Positions 8,796 through 17,158 of a stretch of DNA of 64,000 nucleotides are shown piece by piece (positions within the stretch are counted from its first letter, which is position 1; each line of letters starts with the position of its first letter). Source of the DNA: Streptomyces sp. CB01201 (GTDB lineage Bacteria; Actinomycetota; Actinomycetes; Streptomycetales; Streptomycetaceae); NCBI RefSeq assembly GCF_002803085.1, contig NZ_NNBJ01000003.1, positions 124,001 through 188,000 on the forward strand. The letters run 5' to 3'. The notes beneath the pieces were generated by a model. The model made no database searches and was not told where the DNA came from. It saw only the letters and a list, made by a program, of their open reading frames with translations. The position numbers and the translations under genes were made by a program.

Positions 8796-9544
8796 GCGGG
8801 GTTCCTCCCGGCTGTGCTTGCAGATGCTTGCTGATGTGTGGTCTGTGGTGGCGTGCCGTGCGGGATGAACGTGGTGCAGACGCCGTCGCCGTGGGCGATC
8901 GTCGCCAGGCGCTGCACATGCGTTCCCAGGAGGCGGGAGAAGAACTCCGTCTCCGCCTCGCACAGCTGCGGGTACCGCTCGGCGGCGTGGGCGACCGGGC
9001 AGTGGTGCTGGCACAGCTGCTCACCCCGCTGCGGAAGGGGCGCGCTGCGCGCCGTAGCAGCGTACCCGTCGGCGCTCAGGGCCTTGGCCAGCGCCTGGGT
9101 CCGCTCTTCCGGCGCCACGGCTTCGATCGCGTCCCGGTACGTCCCGGCCTGAGCCTCGATGCGGGCCCGTGCGAACGCCGCGACGGCCTCTTCGCCGGCC
9201 GCGCCGCCGCCCGCGGACTGCTCGATCCAGTGCAGGGCGTCGACGGCGAGCTTGTCGTAGGACTGCTCGAAGGCGTCCCGCCCGCAGTCGGTGAGCGCGA
9301 AGACCTTGGCCGGACGGCCGCGGGTGCGCGCTCCGTAGACGCGCTGTTCGCGCGGCACGACGACCTCGTCGGCCACCAACGCGTCGAGGTGGCGGCGGAC
9401 CGCGGCCTGGGTGAGGCCGAGGCGGTTCGCGAGGTCCAGCGCGGTCGAGGGCCCGTGGTCCAGGATCGACCGCGCGACCCGGTTGCGGGTGGACCGCTCA
9501 CCGGTCGCGAGTTCCTCCTGGGGAGCCTCGCCGATGTTTTTCAC
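8792..9544 (-). CDS. sufR: SufR, Fe-S-sensing repressor of the suf operon
   Basis: 250 residues from GTG. A winged helix-turn-helix (residues about 18-85: [28 protein letters not shown]) precedes a dimer/sensor region. C178, C182 and C195 (C-x3-C-x12-C) are the likely cluster ligands. SufR family repressors bind DNA when they carry a cluster and release it when clusters are scarce or oxidised. An in-frame TTG exists 36 nt upstream. I prefer the GTG because family members begin at this KNIGEA stretch, but there is no clear Shine-Dalgarno sequence. The start codon lies inside the candidate operator at 9544-9557. Confidence 0.92.
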   Translation of the reverse strand: MKNIGEAPQEELATGERSTRNRVARSILDHGPSTALDLANRLGLTQAAVRRHLDALVADEVVVPREQRVYGARTRGRPAKVFALTDCGRDAFEQSYDKLAVDALHWIEQSAGGGAAGEEAVAAFARARIEAQAGTYRDAIEAVAPEERTQALAKALSADGYAATARSAPLPQRGEQLCQHHCPVAHAAERYPQLCEAETEFFSRLLGTHVQRLATIAHGDGVCTTFIPHGTPPQTTHQQASASTAGRNPA

Positions 9545-9557
9545 AACGCCATTGTTG
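9544..9557 (-). promoter_or_regulatory. Candidate SufR operator, CAAC-N6-GTTG
   Basis: CAAC at 9544-9547 and GTTG at 9554-9557 form a 14-bp interrupted palindrome whose edge touches the first base of the sufR GTG start. This is the form I recall being reported for Streptomyces SufR. The position, over the start, fits autorepression. Confidence 0.7.
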
Positions 9558-9616
9558 CGTAATTCCTCAGAGCCTGACAACCCACGTCGCGATCAACGGC
9601 CGGTGCGGTGCATCAC

Positions 9617-9635
9617 TTAGGCAAACCTAAGCTGA
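9617..9635. promoter_or_regulatory. Candidate iron box (DmdR/DtxR/IdeR family)
   Basis: The site begins TTAGGCAAACCTAA, an exact CTTAGG/CCTAAG palindrome around 4 bases (9616-9631). Aligned to the 19-bp consensus TTAGGTTAGSCTAACCTAA it matches at 14 positions. It lies 73 bp upstream of sufR and 92 bp upstream of the divergent acetyltransferase gene. Confidence 0.5.
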
Positions 9636-9726
9636 CCTGCGGAAACGATCTTTGATCGATCAGAGCGATGGCGCTTTCCCGTAATTGGCTGGCCCCCGGA
9701 GCGAGCCTCCGACAGACTCGTCAGCT

Positions 9727-10536
9727 ATGCCCACACCCCCTGTGACCGGCCCTTTGTGCACCCGCGACTCACTCGCCGCCGACCTGCGCGCGCTGGGGGT
9801 GCGGACCGGCGAGACGCTCCTCGTGCACTCCCCCCTGAAGTCGCTCGGCTGGGTCCCCGGAGGCGCCGTCGCGGTCGTCCAGGCTTTTCTCGACACACTG
9901 GGCGAAACGGGCACACTCGTGGTCCCCACGCACTGCGGCGACAATTCCGACCCCGCGCACTGGATGCGGCCCCCGGTGCCCGAGGAGTGGTGGGAGACGA
10001 TCCGGGCCGCGATCCCCGCCTACGACCCGCGGATCACGCCGAGCAGGGGCGTCGGGGTGATTCCCGAGACCGTGCGCACCTGGCCGGGGGCCCTGCGCAG
10101 CGCCCATCCGCAGGCTCCCTTCGCCGCGATCGGCCCGGGCGCGTCGCGGATCACCGAGGGCCACGCCGTCGACTGCATGCTCGGCGAGCGCAGCCCCCTG
10201 GCCCGACTGGAGGAGAACGGGGCCCGGGTGCTGCTGCTCGGCGCGGGCTACGACTCGTGCACGTCCTTCCACCTCGCGGAATACCGGGTGCCGGGGCCGG
10301 TGGCGGACGTGTCGTTCGCGCTGAGTACCCCGCGGGGCCGGCAGTGGGTCACGGTGCGGGACACCGACGTCGACAGCGACCGCTTCGACGAGCTGGGCGC
10401 GGACTTCGAGCGGGACCGGGACAAGGTCGTCGTGCGCGGCACGGTCGGCGGGGCCCGCTGCCGCCTGTTCCCGGTGGCGGAGGCGGTCGCCTACGCCGAG
10501 CGCTGGCTGCCCGTGCACCGGCCGTACGAGGGGTGA
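9727..10536 (+). CDS. AAC(3)-family (antibiotic_NAT) N-acetyltransferase
   Basis: 269 residues from ATG (MPTPPVTGPLCTRDSL). Family markers are LLVHSPLKSLGWVPGG near residue 37, LVVPTHCGDNSDPAHW near 70, PSRGVGVIPETVRTWPG near 105, and HLAEYR with a conserved His near 180. The family uses acetyl-CoA to modify the 3-amino group of aminoglycosides, but chromosomal Streptomyces members often have other or unknown substrates (YokD type), so resistance should not be assumed. A CAGACT box 8 nt before the ATG suggests a leaderless message. The promoter is shared with the suf regulatory region. Confidence 0.85.
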   Translation: MPTPPVTGPLCTRDSLAADLRALGVRTGETLLVHSPLKSLGWVPGGAVAVVQAFLDTLGETGTLVVPTHCGDNSDPAHWMRPPVPEEWWETIRAAIPAYDPRITPSRGVGVIPETVRTWPGALRSAHPQAPFAAIGPGASRITEGHAVDCMLGERSPLARLEENGARVLLLGAGYDSCTSFHLAEYRVPGPVADVSFALSTPRGRQWVTVRDTDVDSDRFDELGADFERDRDKVVVRGTVGGARCRLFPVAEAVAYAERWLPVHRPYEG

Positions 10537-10584
10537 GTCCGCTCAGGCCCGGCGGGCTCGGGGTGTGGCGGGGCGGGTGTTCGC

Positions 10585-11355
10585 TCAGGCCCGGCGTGCC
10601 CCGCTGGTGAACCAGTACGTCCCGGCCACCAGGACCCCGCCCCCGACGATGTTGCCCGGGACGGTGAACGCCAGGTTCCGCAGCAGTTCGCCGAACGAGG
10701 CGCTGCCCTCGAAGAGGCCGAGGCTGAACAGGGCCATGTTCGCCACGCAGTGCTCGAAGCCCACCGCCACGAACACCAGGACCGGCAGCCACAGCACGAA
10801 GACCTTGGCGCCGTCCCCCTTGGCCCGCGAGAACATCCAGATGCCGAGGCAGACCAGCATGTTGCAGAGCACGGCCCGCCAGAAGAGCTGGCCGCCGTCC
10901 AGGGCGTTCTTGGCGTCCAGCATCTCGGTGAGCATCGCGCGGGCCGAGCCGGACGAGGTGACCCCGGAGGCGTGGACCATCGCACCGAAGGCCAGCGCGC
11001 CGGCCAGATTCCCGGCCAGTGAGAGGGCCCAGCTCGCCACCAGGTCGCGCGGCCCGGTACGCCCCGAGAGGGCGCCCATCAGCATCACCATCACGTTGGA
11101 CGTGAACAGCTGGGCCCCGGCGAACATCACGATCGTCAGGGCGATCGGGAAGACCGCCCCTTCGAGCAGCCGGGTCGCGGCCGAGTGCTTGGCGACGAAC
11201 GGCGAGATCGCGACGAGCAGCAACACCTCGCCGACGCCGATGTAGGCGCCGGCCAGCATCGCGGAGACGAAGTAGCGCGGCGGATTCCCCAGGTCGTGCG
11301 CCTTGTGGGCGGCCTGACCCGAGGTCTGTTCGACGTTCTCCGCGAGGGTTATCAC
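10585..11355 (-). CDS. Formate/nitrite transporter (FNT) family channel
   Basis: 256 residues with six hydrophobic segments and the FNT hallmark GFEHCVANM near residue 200 (usually GFEHSVANM, so the Ser is replaced by Cys). Pentameric FNT channels move formate, nitrite or hydrosulfide across the cytoplasmic membrane; the substrate is not readable here. The GTG start is 6 nt after a TAGCGT box, suggesting leaderless transcription. It faces the acetyltransferase gene with a 48-bp gap. Confidence 0.88.
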   Translation of the reverse strand: MITLAENVEQTSGQAAHKAHDLGNPPRYFVSAMLAGAYIGVGEVLLLVAISPFVAKHSAATRLLEGAVFPIALTIVMFAGAQLFTSNVMVMLMGALSGRTGPRDLVASWALSLAGNLAGALAFGAMVHASGVTSSGSARAMLTEMLDAKNALDGGQLFWRAVLCNMLVCLGIWMFSRAKGDGAKVFVLWLPVLVFVAVGFEHCVANMALFSLGLFEGSASFGELLRNLAFTVPGNIVGGGVLVAGTYWFTSGARRA

Positions 11356-11361
11356 CCTTCG

Positions 11362-11367
11362 ACGCTA
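11362..11367 (-). promoter_or_regulatory. -10 box of a probable leaderless promoter (FNT gene)
   Basis: TAGCGT on the minus strand ends 6 nt before the GTG start codon at 11355. GAAGG lies between but is too close to the start for a usual ribosome-binding site. Confidence 0.45.
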
Positions 11368-11452
11368 CGGTCACCGAAGGGCCGCGACCGCCCGAAAAGG
11401 TCACCACCGCCAGGACCCGGGCCCCCGCGCCGGGGGGACCTTGGACCCGGCC

Positions 11453-11458
11453 TAGACT
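11453..11458 (+). promoter_or_regulatory. -10 box of a probable leaderless promoter (ABC exporter operon)
   Basis: TAGACT ends 8 nt before the ATG at 11467, and no Shine-Dalgarno sequence is visible in between. Confidence 0.5.
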
Positions 11459-11466
11459 TGCGGGTC

Positions 11467-12447
11467 ATGAAGAGCGAGCCCGCCCTCCCGTCTCCCGGCC
11501 GCCGCCCCTCAGGGAGACCCAGCGGGTCGCACCCCGTCGTCGAGGTCAGCGGCCTGGTCAAGCGGTACGGGCCCAAAACCGCCGTGGACGGCCTGGACCT
11601 CACGGTCGGCGCGGGCACCGTGACCGCCGTCCTCGGGCCCAACGGCGCCGGCAAGACCACCACGATCGAGACCTGCGAGGGCTACCGCCGGCCCGACGCG
11701 GGCACCGTCCGCGTCCTCGGCCTGGACCCGGTCGCCGACGCGGCGCGGCTCAAGCCCCGTATCGGCGTGATGCTCCAGTCCGGCGGCGTCTACTCCGGCG
11801 CCCGCGCCGACGAGATGCTGCGCCACATGGCGAAGCTGCATGCCCACCCGCTGGACGTGCCCGCCCTCATCGAGCGCCTGGGTCTTGGCAGTTGCGGGCG
11901 TACGACCTACCGCCGGCTCTCCGGCGGCCAGCAGCAGCGCCTCGCGCTCGCGATGGCCGTCGTCGGCCGGCCCGAACTGGTCTTCCTGGACGAGCCGACC
12001 GCGGGCCTCGACCCGCAGGCCCGCCGGGCCACCTGGGACCTGGTGCGCGAACTGCGCGCCGACGGCGTCTCGGTGGTCCTCACCACGCACTTCATGGACG
12101 AGGCCGAGGCCCTCGCGGACGACGTGGCCATCGTGGACGCGGGCAAGGTCGTCGCCCAGGGCTCCCCCGAGCAGCTGTGCCGGGGCGGCGCCGAGAACAC
12201 CCTGCGCTTCACCGGCCGCCCGGGCCTCGACCTCGGCTCCCTCCTCAAGGCCCTGCCGGACGGCACCGCCGCGGCCGAGCTGACCCCGGGTGCCTACCGC
12301 ATCACCGGCACCATCGACCCCCAGCTCCTCGCCACGGTCACCACCTGGTGTGCCCAGCACGGAGTGATGCCGGACGGCATCTCGGTCGAGCGCCACACGC
12401 TTGAGGACGTCTTTCTGGAGCTCACCGGCAGGGAGTTGCGCGCATGA
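11467..12447 (+). CDS. ABC-2 type exporter ATPase
   Basis: 326 residues. Walker A GPNGAGKTT near residue 60, signature LSGGQQQR near 155, Walker B VFLDEPTAGLD near 175 and the H-loop TTHFMDEAE are all intact. Residues 1-25 are a Pro/Ser-rich extension. The C-terminal 100 residues form the accessory domain common in drug-type ABC-2 ATPases (DrrA/CcmA-like). It is coupled to the permease by a 4-nt ATGA overlap. The substrate is unknown; the pair sits next to heme A synthase, as I remember from other Streptomyces, but no functional link is shown. Confidence 0.93.
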   Translation: MKSEPALPSPGRRPSGRPSGSHPVVEVSGLVKRYGPKTAVDGLDLTVGAGTVTAVLGPNGAGKTTTIETCEGYRRPDAGTVRVLGLDPVADAARLKPRIGVMLQSGGVYSGARADEMLRHMAKLHAHPLDVPALIERLGLGSCGRTTYRRLSGGQQQRLALAMAVVGRPELVFLDEPTAGLDPQARRATWDLVRELRADGVSVVLTTHFMDEAEALADDVAIVDAGKVVAQGSPEQLCRGGAENTLRFTGRPGLDLGSLLKALPDGTAAAELTPGAYRITGTIDPQLLATVTTWCAQHGVMPDGISVERHTLEDVFLELTGRELRA

Positions 12448-13211
12448 GCGCTGGTACGTATGCACCGAAGCCGGGTGCGGCCCCGCTCGGGCGGATGATC
12501 GGGGCGCAGACCGCCCTGGAGACGCGGATGCTGCTGCGCAACGGGGAGCAGCTGCTGCTCACCGTGATCATCCCGAGCCTGCTGCTCGTGCTCTTCTCCA
12601 CCGTCGACATCATCGACACCGGCAAGGGGAAGTCCGTCGACTTCCTGGCGCCGGGCATCCTCGCGCTCGCCGTGATGTCGACCGCGTTCACGGGCCAGGC
12701 CATCGCGACCGGCTTCGAGCGGCGCTACGGGGTGCTCAAGCGGCTCGGGGCCTCGCCGCTGCCGCGCTGGGCGCTGATGACGTCCAAGACGCTGGCCGTG
12801 CTCGTCACCGAGGTGCTCCAGGTCGTCCTGCTCACCGTGATCGCCTTCGCGCTCGGCTGGTCCCCGCACGGCAACCCGCTCGCGGTGCTGCTCCTGCTGG
12901 TGCTGGGCACCGCCGCGTTCTCGGGGCTCGGGCTGCTGATGGCCGGCACCCTCAAGGCCGAGGCGACGCTGGCCGCCGCCAACCTGGTGTTCCTGCTGCT
13001 CCTCGTGGCCGGCGGGGTGATCGTGCCGATGGACAAGTTCCCCGGCGGGGTCCAGTCCGTACTGAACCTGCTGCCCATCTCGGCCCTCTCCGGCGGGCTG
13101 CGGGACGTGCTCCAGGAGGGTGCGTCGATGCCGTGGGGCAACCTCGCGATCCTCGCGGTGTGGGCGGTGCTCGGCCTCGGCAGCGCGGCGAAGTTCTTCC
13201 GTTGGGAGTGA
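12444..13211 (+). CDS. ABC-2 type exporter permease
   Basis: 255 residues with six predicted membrane spans, an N-terminal cytosolic helix (ALETRMLLRNGEQ) and the FERRYGVLKRLGASPLPRW coupling-helix region near residue 90. This pattern is typical of ABC-2 permeases that pair with DrrA-like ATPases. Its ATG overlaps the ATPase stop by 4 nt. No other subunit is nearby, so a 2+2 complex is likely. Confidence 0.9.
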   Translation: MSAGTYAPKPGAAPLGRMIGAQTALETRMLLRNGEQLLLTVIIPSLLLVLFSTVDIIDTGKGKSVDFLAPGILALAVMSTAFTGQAIATGFERRYGVLKRLGASPLPRWALMTSKTLAVLVTEVLQVVLLTVIAFALGWSPHGNPLAVLLLLVLGTAAFSGLGLLMAGTLKAEATLAAANLVFLLLLVAGGVIVPMDKFPGGVQSVLNLLPISALSGGLRDVLQEGASMPWGNLAILAVWAVLGLGSAAKFFRWE

Positions 13212-13293
13212 GCCGCGAGCCGGGCCGGAAGTGACCTTCGTCCCGGTCCGGCCCGGTGGGCCCCCCTCGTGAAAACATGCACAAACGGGCGCC

Positions 13294-13299
13294 TACGAT
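13294..13299 (+). promoter_or_regulatory. -10 box of a probable leaderless promoter (ctaA)
   Basis: TACGAT ends 7 nt before the ctaA ATG at 13307, which would place the transcription start at or next to the A of ATG. Confidence 0.5.
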
Positions 13300-13306
13300 A
13301 GGGCCC

Positions 13307-14302
13307 ATGCCGAAATGGACCCGGGCCGATCTGGCCGAGGCGGCGCGCAATCCGCTCGCCTACATCGCCGAGCGCTGGACGCCCACGCAACGGACCGTGG
13401 AACGCGCCGCGCTCATCGCCGTCGTCATGGCCGTCGTCATCGTCGTGACCGGCGGCGCCGTCCGGCTCACGGGTTCCGGGCTCGGCTGCCCGACCTGGCC
13501 CCGGTGCACCGACCAGAGCCTGACGCCGACCGACGCGATGGGCTTCCACGGCATCATCGAGTTCGGCAACCGCATGCTGACGTACGTGCTGTGCGCGGCC
13601 GTCGGCTGGACGATCATCACGGCCCGCGCCGCCAAGCCCGTCCGGCGCTCGGTGACCCGGCTCGGCTGGGCCCAGTTCTGGATCGTCATGGGCAACGCGG
13701 TGCTCGGCGGCATCGTCGTCCTGGTCGGCCTCAACCCGTACACGGTGGCCGCGCACTTCCTGCTCTCCACCGCCCTGCTGGCGGTGGCCGTGCTGACCTG
13801 GCAGCGCGCCCGCGAGGGCGACGGGGCCCCAAGGCCCTTGGTGGGCAAGGCAGTTGTGCAGCTGACCTGGCTCCTGGTGGCCGCCGCGGGCACGCTGATC
13901 GCAGTCGGCACCATCGTCACCGGCTCGGGCCGGCACGCGGGCGACACCAGCGAGGTGTACCGCATCCCGCTGGACTGGACGATGATCACGCAGCTGCACG
14001 CGGACCTCGCCTGGGTCGTGGTGGCCCTCGCCGTCGCGCTCTGGTTCGTCCTGAAGGCCGTCGACGCCCCGGCCGGGCCGCGCGCCCGCGCCCGTGACCT
14101 GTTCCTGGTGCTGCTGGGCCAGGGCGTGATCGGCTACGTCCAGTACTTCACCAAGACGCCGGAGATCCTGGTCGGTCTGCACATGTTCGGCTCGTGCCTG
14201 GTGTGGATCGCCGTGCTGCGCGTCCTGCTCGCGCTGCGTGAGCGTCCCGACGCCAGCGCCGAGGTCCCGGCCCCGGCGGACGCCGCCCTAGCGAGCGCCT
14301 GA
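13307..14302 (+). CDS. ctaA: Heme A synthase (COX15/CtaA)
   Basis: 331 residues with eight hydrophobic helices. Conserved His residues lie in FHGIIEFGNRML (near residue 80), AAHFLLSTALL (near 150), ITQLHADLAW (near 225) and VGLHMFGSCLVW (near 290). GCPTWPRC contains the extracellular Cys pair typical of actinobacterial and Bacillus CtaA. It oxidises heme O to heme A for aa3-type cytochrome oxidase. An in-frame ATG 30 nt upstream is less likely because the TACGAT box fits the chosen start. Its last 15 bases overlap the convergent amidohydrolase gene. Confidence 0.93.
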   Translation: MPKWTRADLAEAARNPLAYIAERWTPTQRTVERAALIAVVMAVVIVVTGGAVRLTGSGLGCPTWPRCTDQSLTPTDAMGFHGIIEFGNRMLTYVLCAAVGWTIITARAAKPVRRSVTRLGWAQFWIVMGNAVLGGIVVLVGLNPYTVAAHFLLSTALLAVAVLTWQRAREGDGAPRPLVGKAVVQLTWLLVAAAGTLIAVGTIVTGSGRHAGDTSEVYRIPLDWTMITQLHADLAWVVVALAVALWFVLKAVDAPAGPRARARDLFLVLLGQGVIGYVQYFTKTPEILVGLHMFGSCLVWIAVLRVLLALRERPDASAEVPAPADAALASA

Positions 14303-15370
14303 CAGTCCGTAGACGCGGCGGGCATTGTCCGCCGCGATCATCCCGGCGACCCGCTGCGCGTCCGCGCGCGACCAGGCGCCGGCGCCCACCCAGCCGCCGA
14401 GCACCCGGCCGAGCGCCTCCGCGAAGAGCCGCGCGCCCACCACATGCAGCTCGGGAAGGCCGCGCGCGCCGCTGGAGTAGAGCAGCTTCCCGAACGGGGC
14501 CAGCTCCAGGATCTCCGCGAGCACGGCCGCGGCCCGCGCCCCCGTACGCACCAGGGCGGGCCCCACATCGGCGTACACATGCGGGTGGACGCTCGCCAGG
14601 TGGGCGGTCTGGCGGTGGTACGGATAGCCGTGCAGCAGGACCAGATCGGTGCCGAGCCCGGCCGTCGCGGTCGCGAATCCGGCCAGTGACATCGGGTCGG
14701 CCATCCCCACCTGGAGTTGCAGCGGGCGCCCGGCCGCGACCGCGCTCCACAGCAGATGGCGCAGGAGCACGGGGTCCTCAAGGCGGCCGTGCTTGCGCCG
14801 GCCCGCCAGCCATCGCCCGGCCGCCCCGCGCACCTCCCCCGGCCCCGGCGGCTCCGGGTCGAGCCCCTCGCGCACACCGGTCACCGAGGCGAACGCGACG
14901 GCGGAGTGGGCCGCGGTGTGCACGGCCTCGGCGAGGTTGGCGAGGAAGGACTCGACGGTGCCCGAGGTGTCGGCGACCTGCTCGGCGAGGAGTTCGAGGC
15001 GGACGATCTCGTGGGCGTCGGCGGCGCCGGCCGCGGCGATCTCGTGCGGGGCCGTGAGGTCACCGGGCAGCCCGGTGTCCACCAGATAGGTGGAGATCCC
15101 GGAACCCCTCAACAGACGCCTGCCCGACTCCAGTACGCCGAGTTCACGACGGCGGGCCAGATAGCGGGCCGGGGCGCAGTGCGGCTCCAGGTCCAGGAGC
15201 GGGGGACACCAGCGGCGTACCGCGAAGCCGGTCTGGGTGTCGAAGAACGTGGTGCCGGGCGCGGGCAGGGTTCCGGTGCGGCCGAGCGCCGTCTCGAAGG
15301 TGCCGAGGCCCAGCTCGGTGCGCAGCACGCCGTGGCAGTACTGGTCCACCAGCTTCGGGGTGTCGATCAT
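14288..15370 (-). CDS. Amidohydrolase-family protein (metal-dependent hydrolase fold)
   Basis: 360 residues. Pieces of an Amidohydro_2 TIM barrel are visible: KLVDQYCHGVL at the N-terminus, ISTYLVDTGLP near residue 95, LQLQVGMADPMSLAGF near 215, LVLLHGYPYHRQTAHLA near 245, VYADVGPAL near 265 and LLYSSGARGLPELHVVGARLFAEAL near 300. The usual N-terminal HxH is reduced to DQYCHG, as in FluG-like and glutamine-synthetase-linked amidohydrolases. The substrate is unknown. It has AGGGAG before the ATG and overlaps the end of ctaA by 15 bp tail to tail. Confidence 0.78.
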   Translation of the reverse strand: MIDTPKLVDQYCHGVLRTELGLGTFETALGRTGTLPAPGTTFFDTQTGFAVRRWCPPLLDLEPHCAPARYLARRRELGVLESGRRLLRGSGISTYLVDTGLPGDLTAPHEIAAAGAADAHEIVRLELLAEQVADTSGTVESFLANLAEAVHTAAHSAVAFASVTGVREGLDPEPPGPGEVRGAAGRWLAGRRKHGRLEDPVLLRHLLWSAVAAGRPLQLQVGMADPMSLAGFATATAGLGTDLVLLHGYPYHRQTAHLASVHPHVYADVGPALVRTGARAAAVLAEILELAPFGKLLYSSGARGLPELHVVGARLFAEALGRVLGGWVGAGAWSRADAQRVAGMIAADNARRVYGLSGAR

Positions 15371-15446
15371 CCGGGGCTCCCTGCGGTGGAGGTGCTGGTA
15401 CCCCTCCTAACGGGTGAGCCCCGGATCGGTGTTGCTCGGCGCCCGC

Positions 15447-15806
15447 TCAGCTGTTCTTCGGACCGCCGAGCTGAATGCCGGCCATCCGGCTCCACTCGTA
15501 GCGGCCGGTCTTCACCTTGGCCGCGAACTCCCCGTCGAAGTCCTCGTGGACGGTGATCCCGGACTTCTCGACGGCGCTCCGGGCGATGGCGTGGCTCGGG
15601 GCCACCAGGTCGCCCCAGCCGCCGTCCTCGCCGACCAGGACGATGCGTGCGCCCTTCTCGCCGAGGTACGCGATCTGGCCCTCCGCTCCGCCGTGCTCCT
15701 TGGCGAAGGAGCCGATCTGCCGGGCCAGCCGGGCCGCCCGCTTCCCGTCCCGGGCGGCCCGCTTCTCGTCGGCCTGGGTGTCTGCGTCAACCTGGGTGTC
15801 TGCCAT
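15447..15806 (-). CDS. Conserved hypothetical protein, small and charged
   Basis: 119 residues with no recognised domain. The first 40 residues are rich in Asp, Lys, Arg and Ala (a likely helix, RAARDGKRAARLARQ). The rest (IAYLGEKGARIVLVGEDGGWGDLVAPSH) looks like an alpha/beta fold. I recall similar proteins between ctaB and the amidohydrolase in other Streptomyces. TAGCAT lies 6 nt before the ATG, so the message is probably leaderless. It is codirectional with ctaB upstream but separated by a hairpin. Confidence 0.7.
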   Translation of the reverse strand: MADTQVDADTQADEKRAARDGKRAARLARQIGSFAKEHGGAEGQIAYLGEKGARIVLVGEDGGWGDLVAPSHAIARSAVEKSGITVHEDFDGEFAAKVKTGRYEWSRMAGIQLGGPKNS

Positions 15807-15812
15807 GCCGCG

Positions 15813-15818
15813 ATGCTA
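15813..15818 (-). promoter_or_regulatory. -10 box of a probable leaderless promoter (119-residue protein)
   Basis: TAGCAT on the minus strand ends 6 nt before the ATG at 15806; no ribosome-binding site is visible. Confidence 0.45.
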
Positions 15819-15844
15819 CTAGCGGGTAGCCCCGGGAGCGAGAA

Positions 15845-15875
15845 GAGGGGCCAGTGGCTTGCGCCACGGCCCCTC
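15845..15875 (-). terminator. ctaB terminator hairpin
   Basis: A 13-bp stem (8 bp plus 5 bp around a single bulged A) with a TTGC tetraloop lies 21 bp past the ctaB stop. Confidence 0.75.
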
Positions 15876-15895
15876 AAGGGTGCGAACGGCTGCGG

Positions 15896-16849
15896 TCAGC
15901 GCAGGAACGGGTCCACCGCGACGGCGACGAAGAGCAGCGACACATAGGTGATCGACCAGTGGAACAGCCGCATCTCCTTGAGCTTGGTGCCGGTCGCCTC
16001 GGACTTGGCGCGGTTCTGCAGCGCGTGCGCCTCCCACAGCCACCAGCCGCCGGAGACCAGCGCCACCGCGGTGTAGAACCAGCCGGTGTAGCCGAGCGGG
16101 GTGAGCAGCAGCGAGACGGCCACCATCACCCAGCTGTAGATGACGATCTGACGGGCCACGACCTTGTTGGAGGCGACCACCGGCAGCATCGGCACACCGA
16201 CCCGCGCGTAGTCCTCCTTGACCTTCATGGACAGCGGCCAGTAGTGCGGCGGCGTCCAGAAGAACATGACGAGGAACAGGATGATCGGCGCCCAGGACAT
16301 CGAGTCGGTGACCGAGGACCAGCCGATGAGCACCGGCAGACAGCCCGCGATGCCGCCCCAGACGATGTTCTGCGAGGTCCGGCGCTTCAGGATCATCGTG
16401 TACACGACGACGTAGAAGAGCAGCGCGCCGAGCGAGAGGGCCGCCGACAGCCAGTTGACCAGGAGGCCGAACCACAGCGTCGAGATCACGGCCAGCGAGA
16501 TACCGAACACCAGGCACTCGCGCGGCGAGACCATGCCGGTCACCAGCGGGCGCTGCGAGGTGCGGTCCATCAGCGCGTCGATGTCCCGGTCGATGTACAT
16601 GTTCAGGGCGTTTGCACCGCCCGCCGAGAGGTATCCGCCCAGTGTGGTCGCGAAGACCAGCCACAGCGGAGGAACGCCCTGCTCGGCCAGGAACATCACC
16701 GGAATGGTGGTGATGAGAAGCAGCTCGATGATTCGTGGCTTGGTCAGCGCCACAAAGGCCTTGACGCGGGCCCCGAATGGCCGATGGCCCCCCGGGCTGG
16801 GAGTCAAGACGACCCCTGCGGGTCGGGACTCGACGGCCGTCACGCACAC
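15896..16849 (-). CDS. ctaB: Heme O synthase (protoheme IX farnesyltransferase)
   Basis: 317 residues. A UbiA-family polyprenyltransferase: the Mg-binding motifs are [15 protein letters not shown] near residue 95 and the [11 protein letters not shown] loop near 210. About nine hydrophobic helices follow the opening [21 protein letters not shown]. It attaches farnesyl to heme b to make heme O, the substrate of CtaA. The GTG start ([12 protein letters not shown]) matches what I remember of other Streptomyces CtaB; the frame stays open far upstream only because of GC content. It is divergent from tkt. Confidence 0.94.
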   Translation of the reverse strand: MCVTAVESRPAGVVLTPSPGGHRPFGARVKAFVALTKPRIIELLLITTIPVMFLAEQGVPPLWLVFATTLGGYLSAGGANALNMYIDRDIDALMDRTSQRPLVTGMVSPRECLVFGISLAVISTLWFGLLVNWLSAALSLGALLFYVVVYTMILKRRTSQNIVWGGIAGCLPVLIGWSSVTDSMSWAPIILFLVMFFWTPPHYWPLSMKVKEDYARVGVPMLPVVASNKVVARQIVIYSWVMVAVSLLLTPLGYTGWFYTAVALVSGGWWLWEAHALQNRAKSEATGTKLKEMRLFHWSITYVSLLFVAVAVDPFLR

Positions 16850-17158
16850 CCCTGACAGAGAAAATTCCCAGCAAGTCCCCGGTGATCCGGGCCGTTCCCG
16901 GACGTGAAGGCCCGGTAAAGACTTGCGCGTACCACGCCACTGTAGACGTTGCCCATACGCCGCCATCCCCGGGGGTGGGGTCGTGTTGGGGGTGGTTCGC
17001 CGAGAGGCGGATTTCACCGGTCCCCGGCACCCTGGAGGTGTCCGTCCCAACGTGCAGTCAGTCGAAAAAATGAGCGTTCCGGCAGGGGTAGGCTCGACAG
17101 CGCCCGGTGCGCCCTCAGTCACCGGGATTCGACATGTGGAGAGGAGCCCTGACTCAGG
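16850..17158. promoter_or_regulatory. Divergent ctaB-tkt intergenic region
   Basis: 309 bp without a gene. It must hold the promoters of ctaB (-) and of the tkt operon (+). A TAGGCT box at 17091-17096 about 60 bp before tkt and a TACAGT on the minus strand near 16940 are possible -10 elements, but neither has a convincing -35. A GAGGAG sequence precedes the tkt GTG by about 13 nt. Confidence 0.4.

Noticed and set aside
9545-9580. PafBC-like motif upstream of sufR (TTGTCAGGC near 9580)
   Set aside because: The 3' end of the element reads GGC instead of GTG, and no TAnnnT lies 8 nt downstream. SufR control explains the region better.
9727-10536. Aminoglycoside resistance determinant
   Set aside because: The AAC(3)-like fold is clear, but there is no nearby biosynthetic cluster or mobile element. 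Substrate cannot be inferred, so no resistance is claimed.
10540-10596. 15-bp direct repeat (CGCTCAGGCCCGGCG) at the 3' end of the FNT gene
   Set aside because: A small duplication of the gene end without flanking structure; probably neutral.
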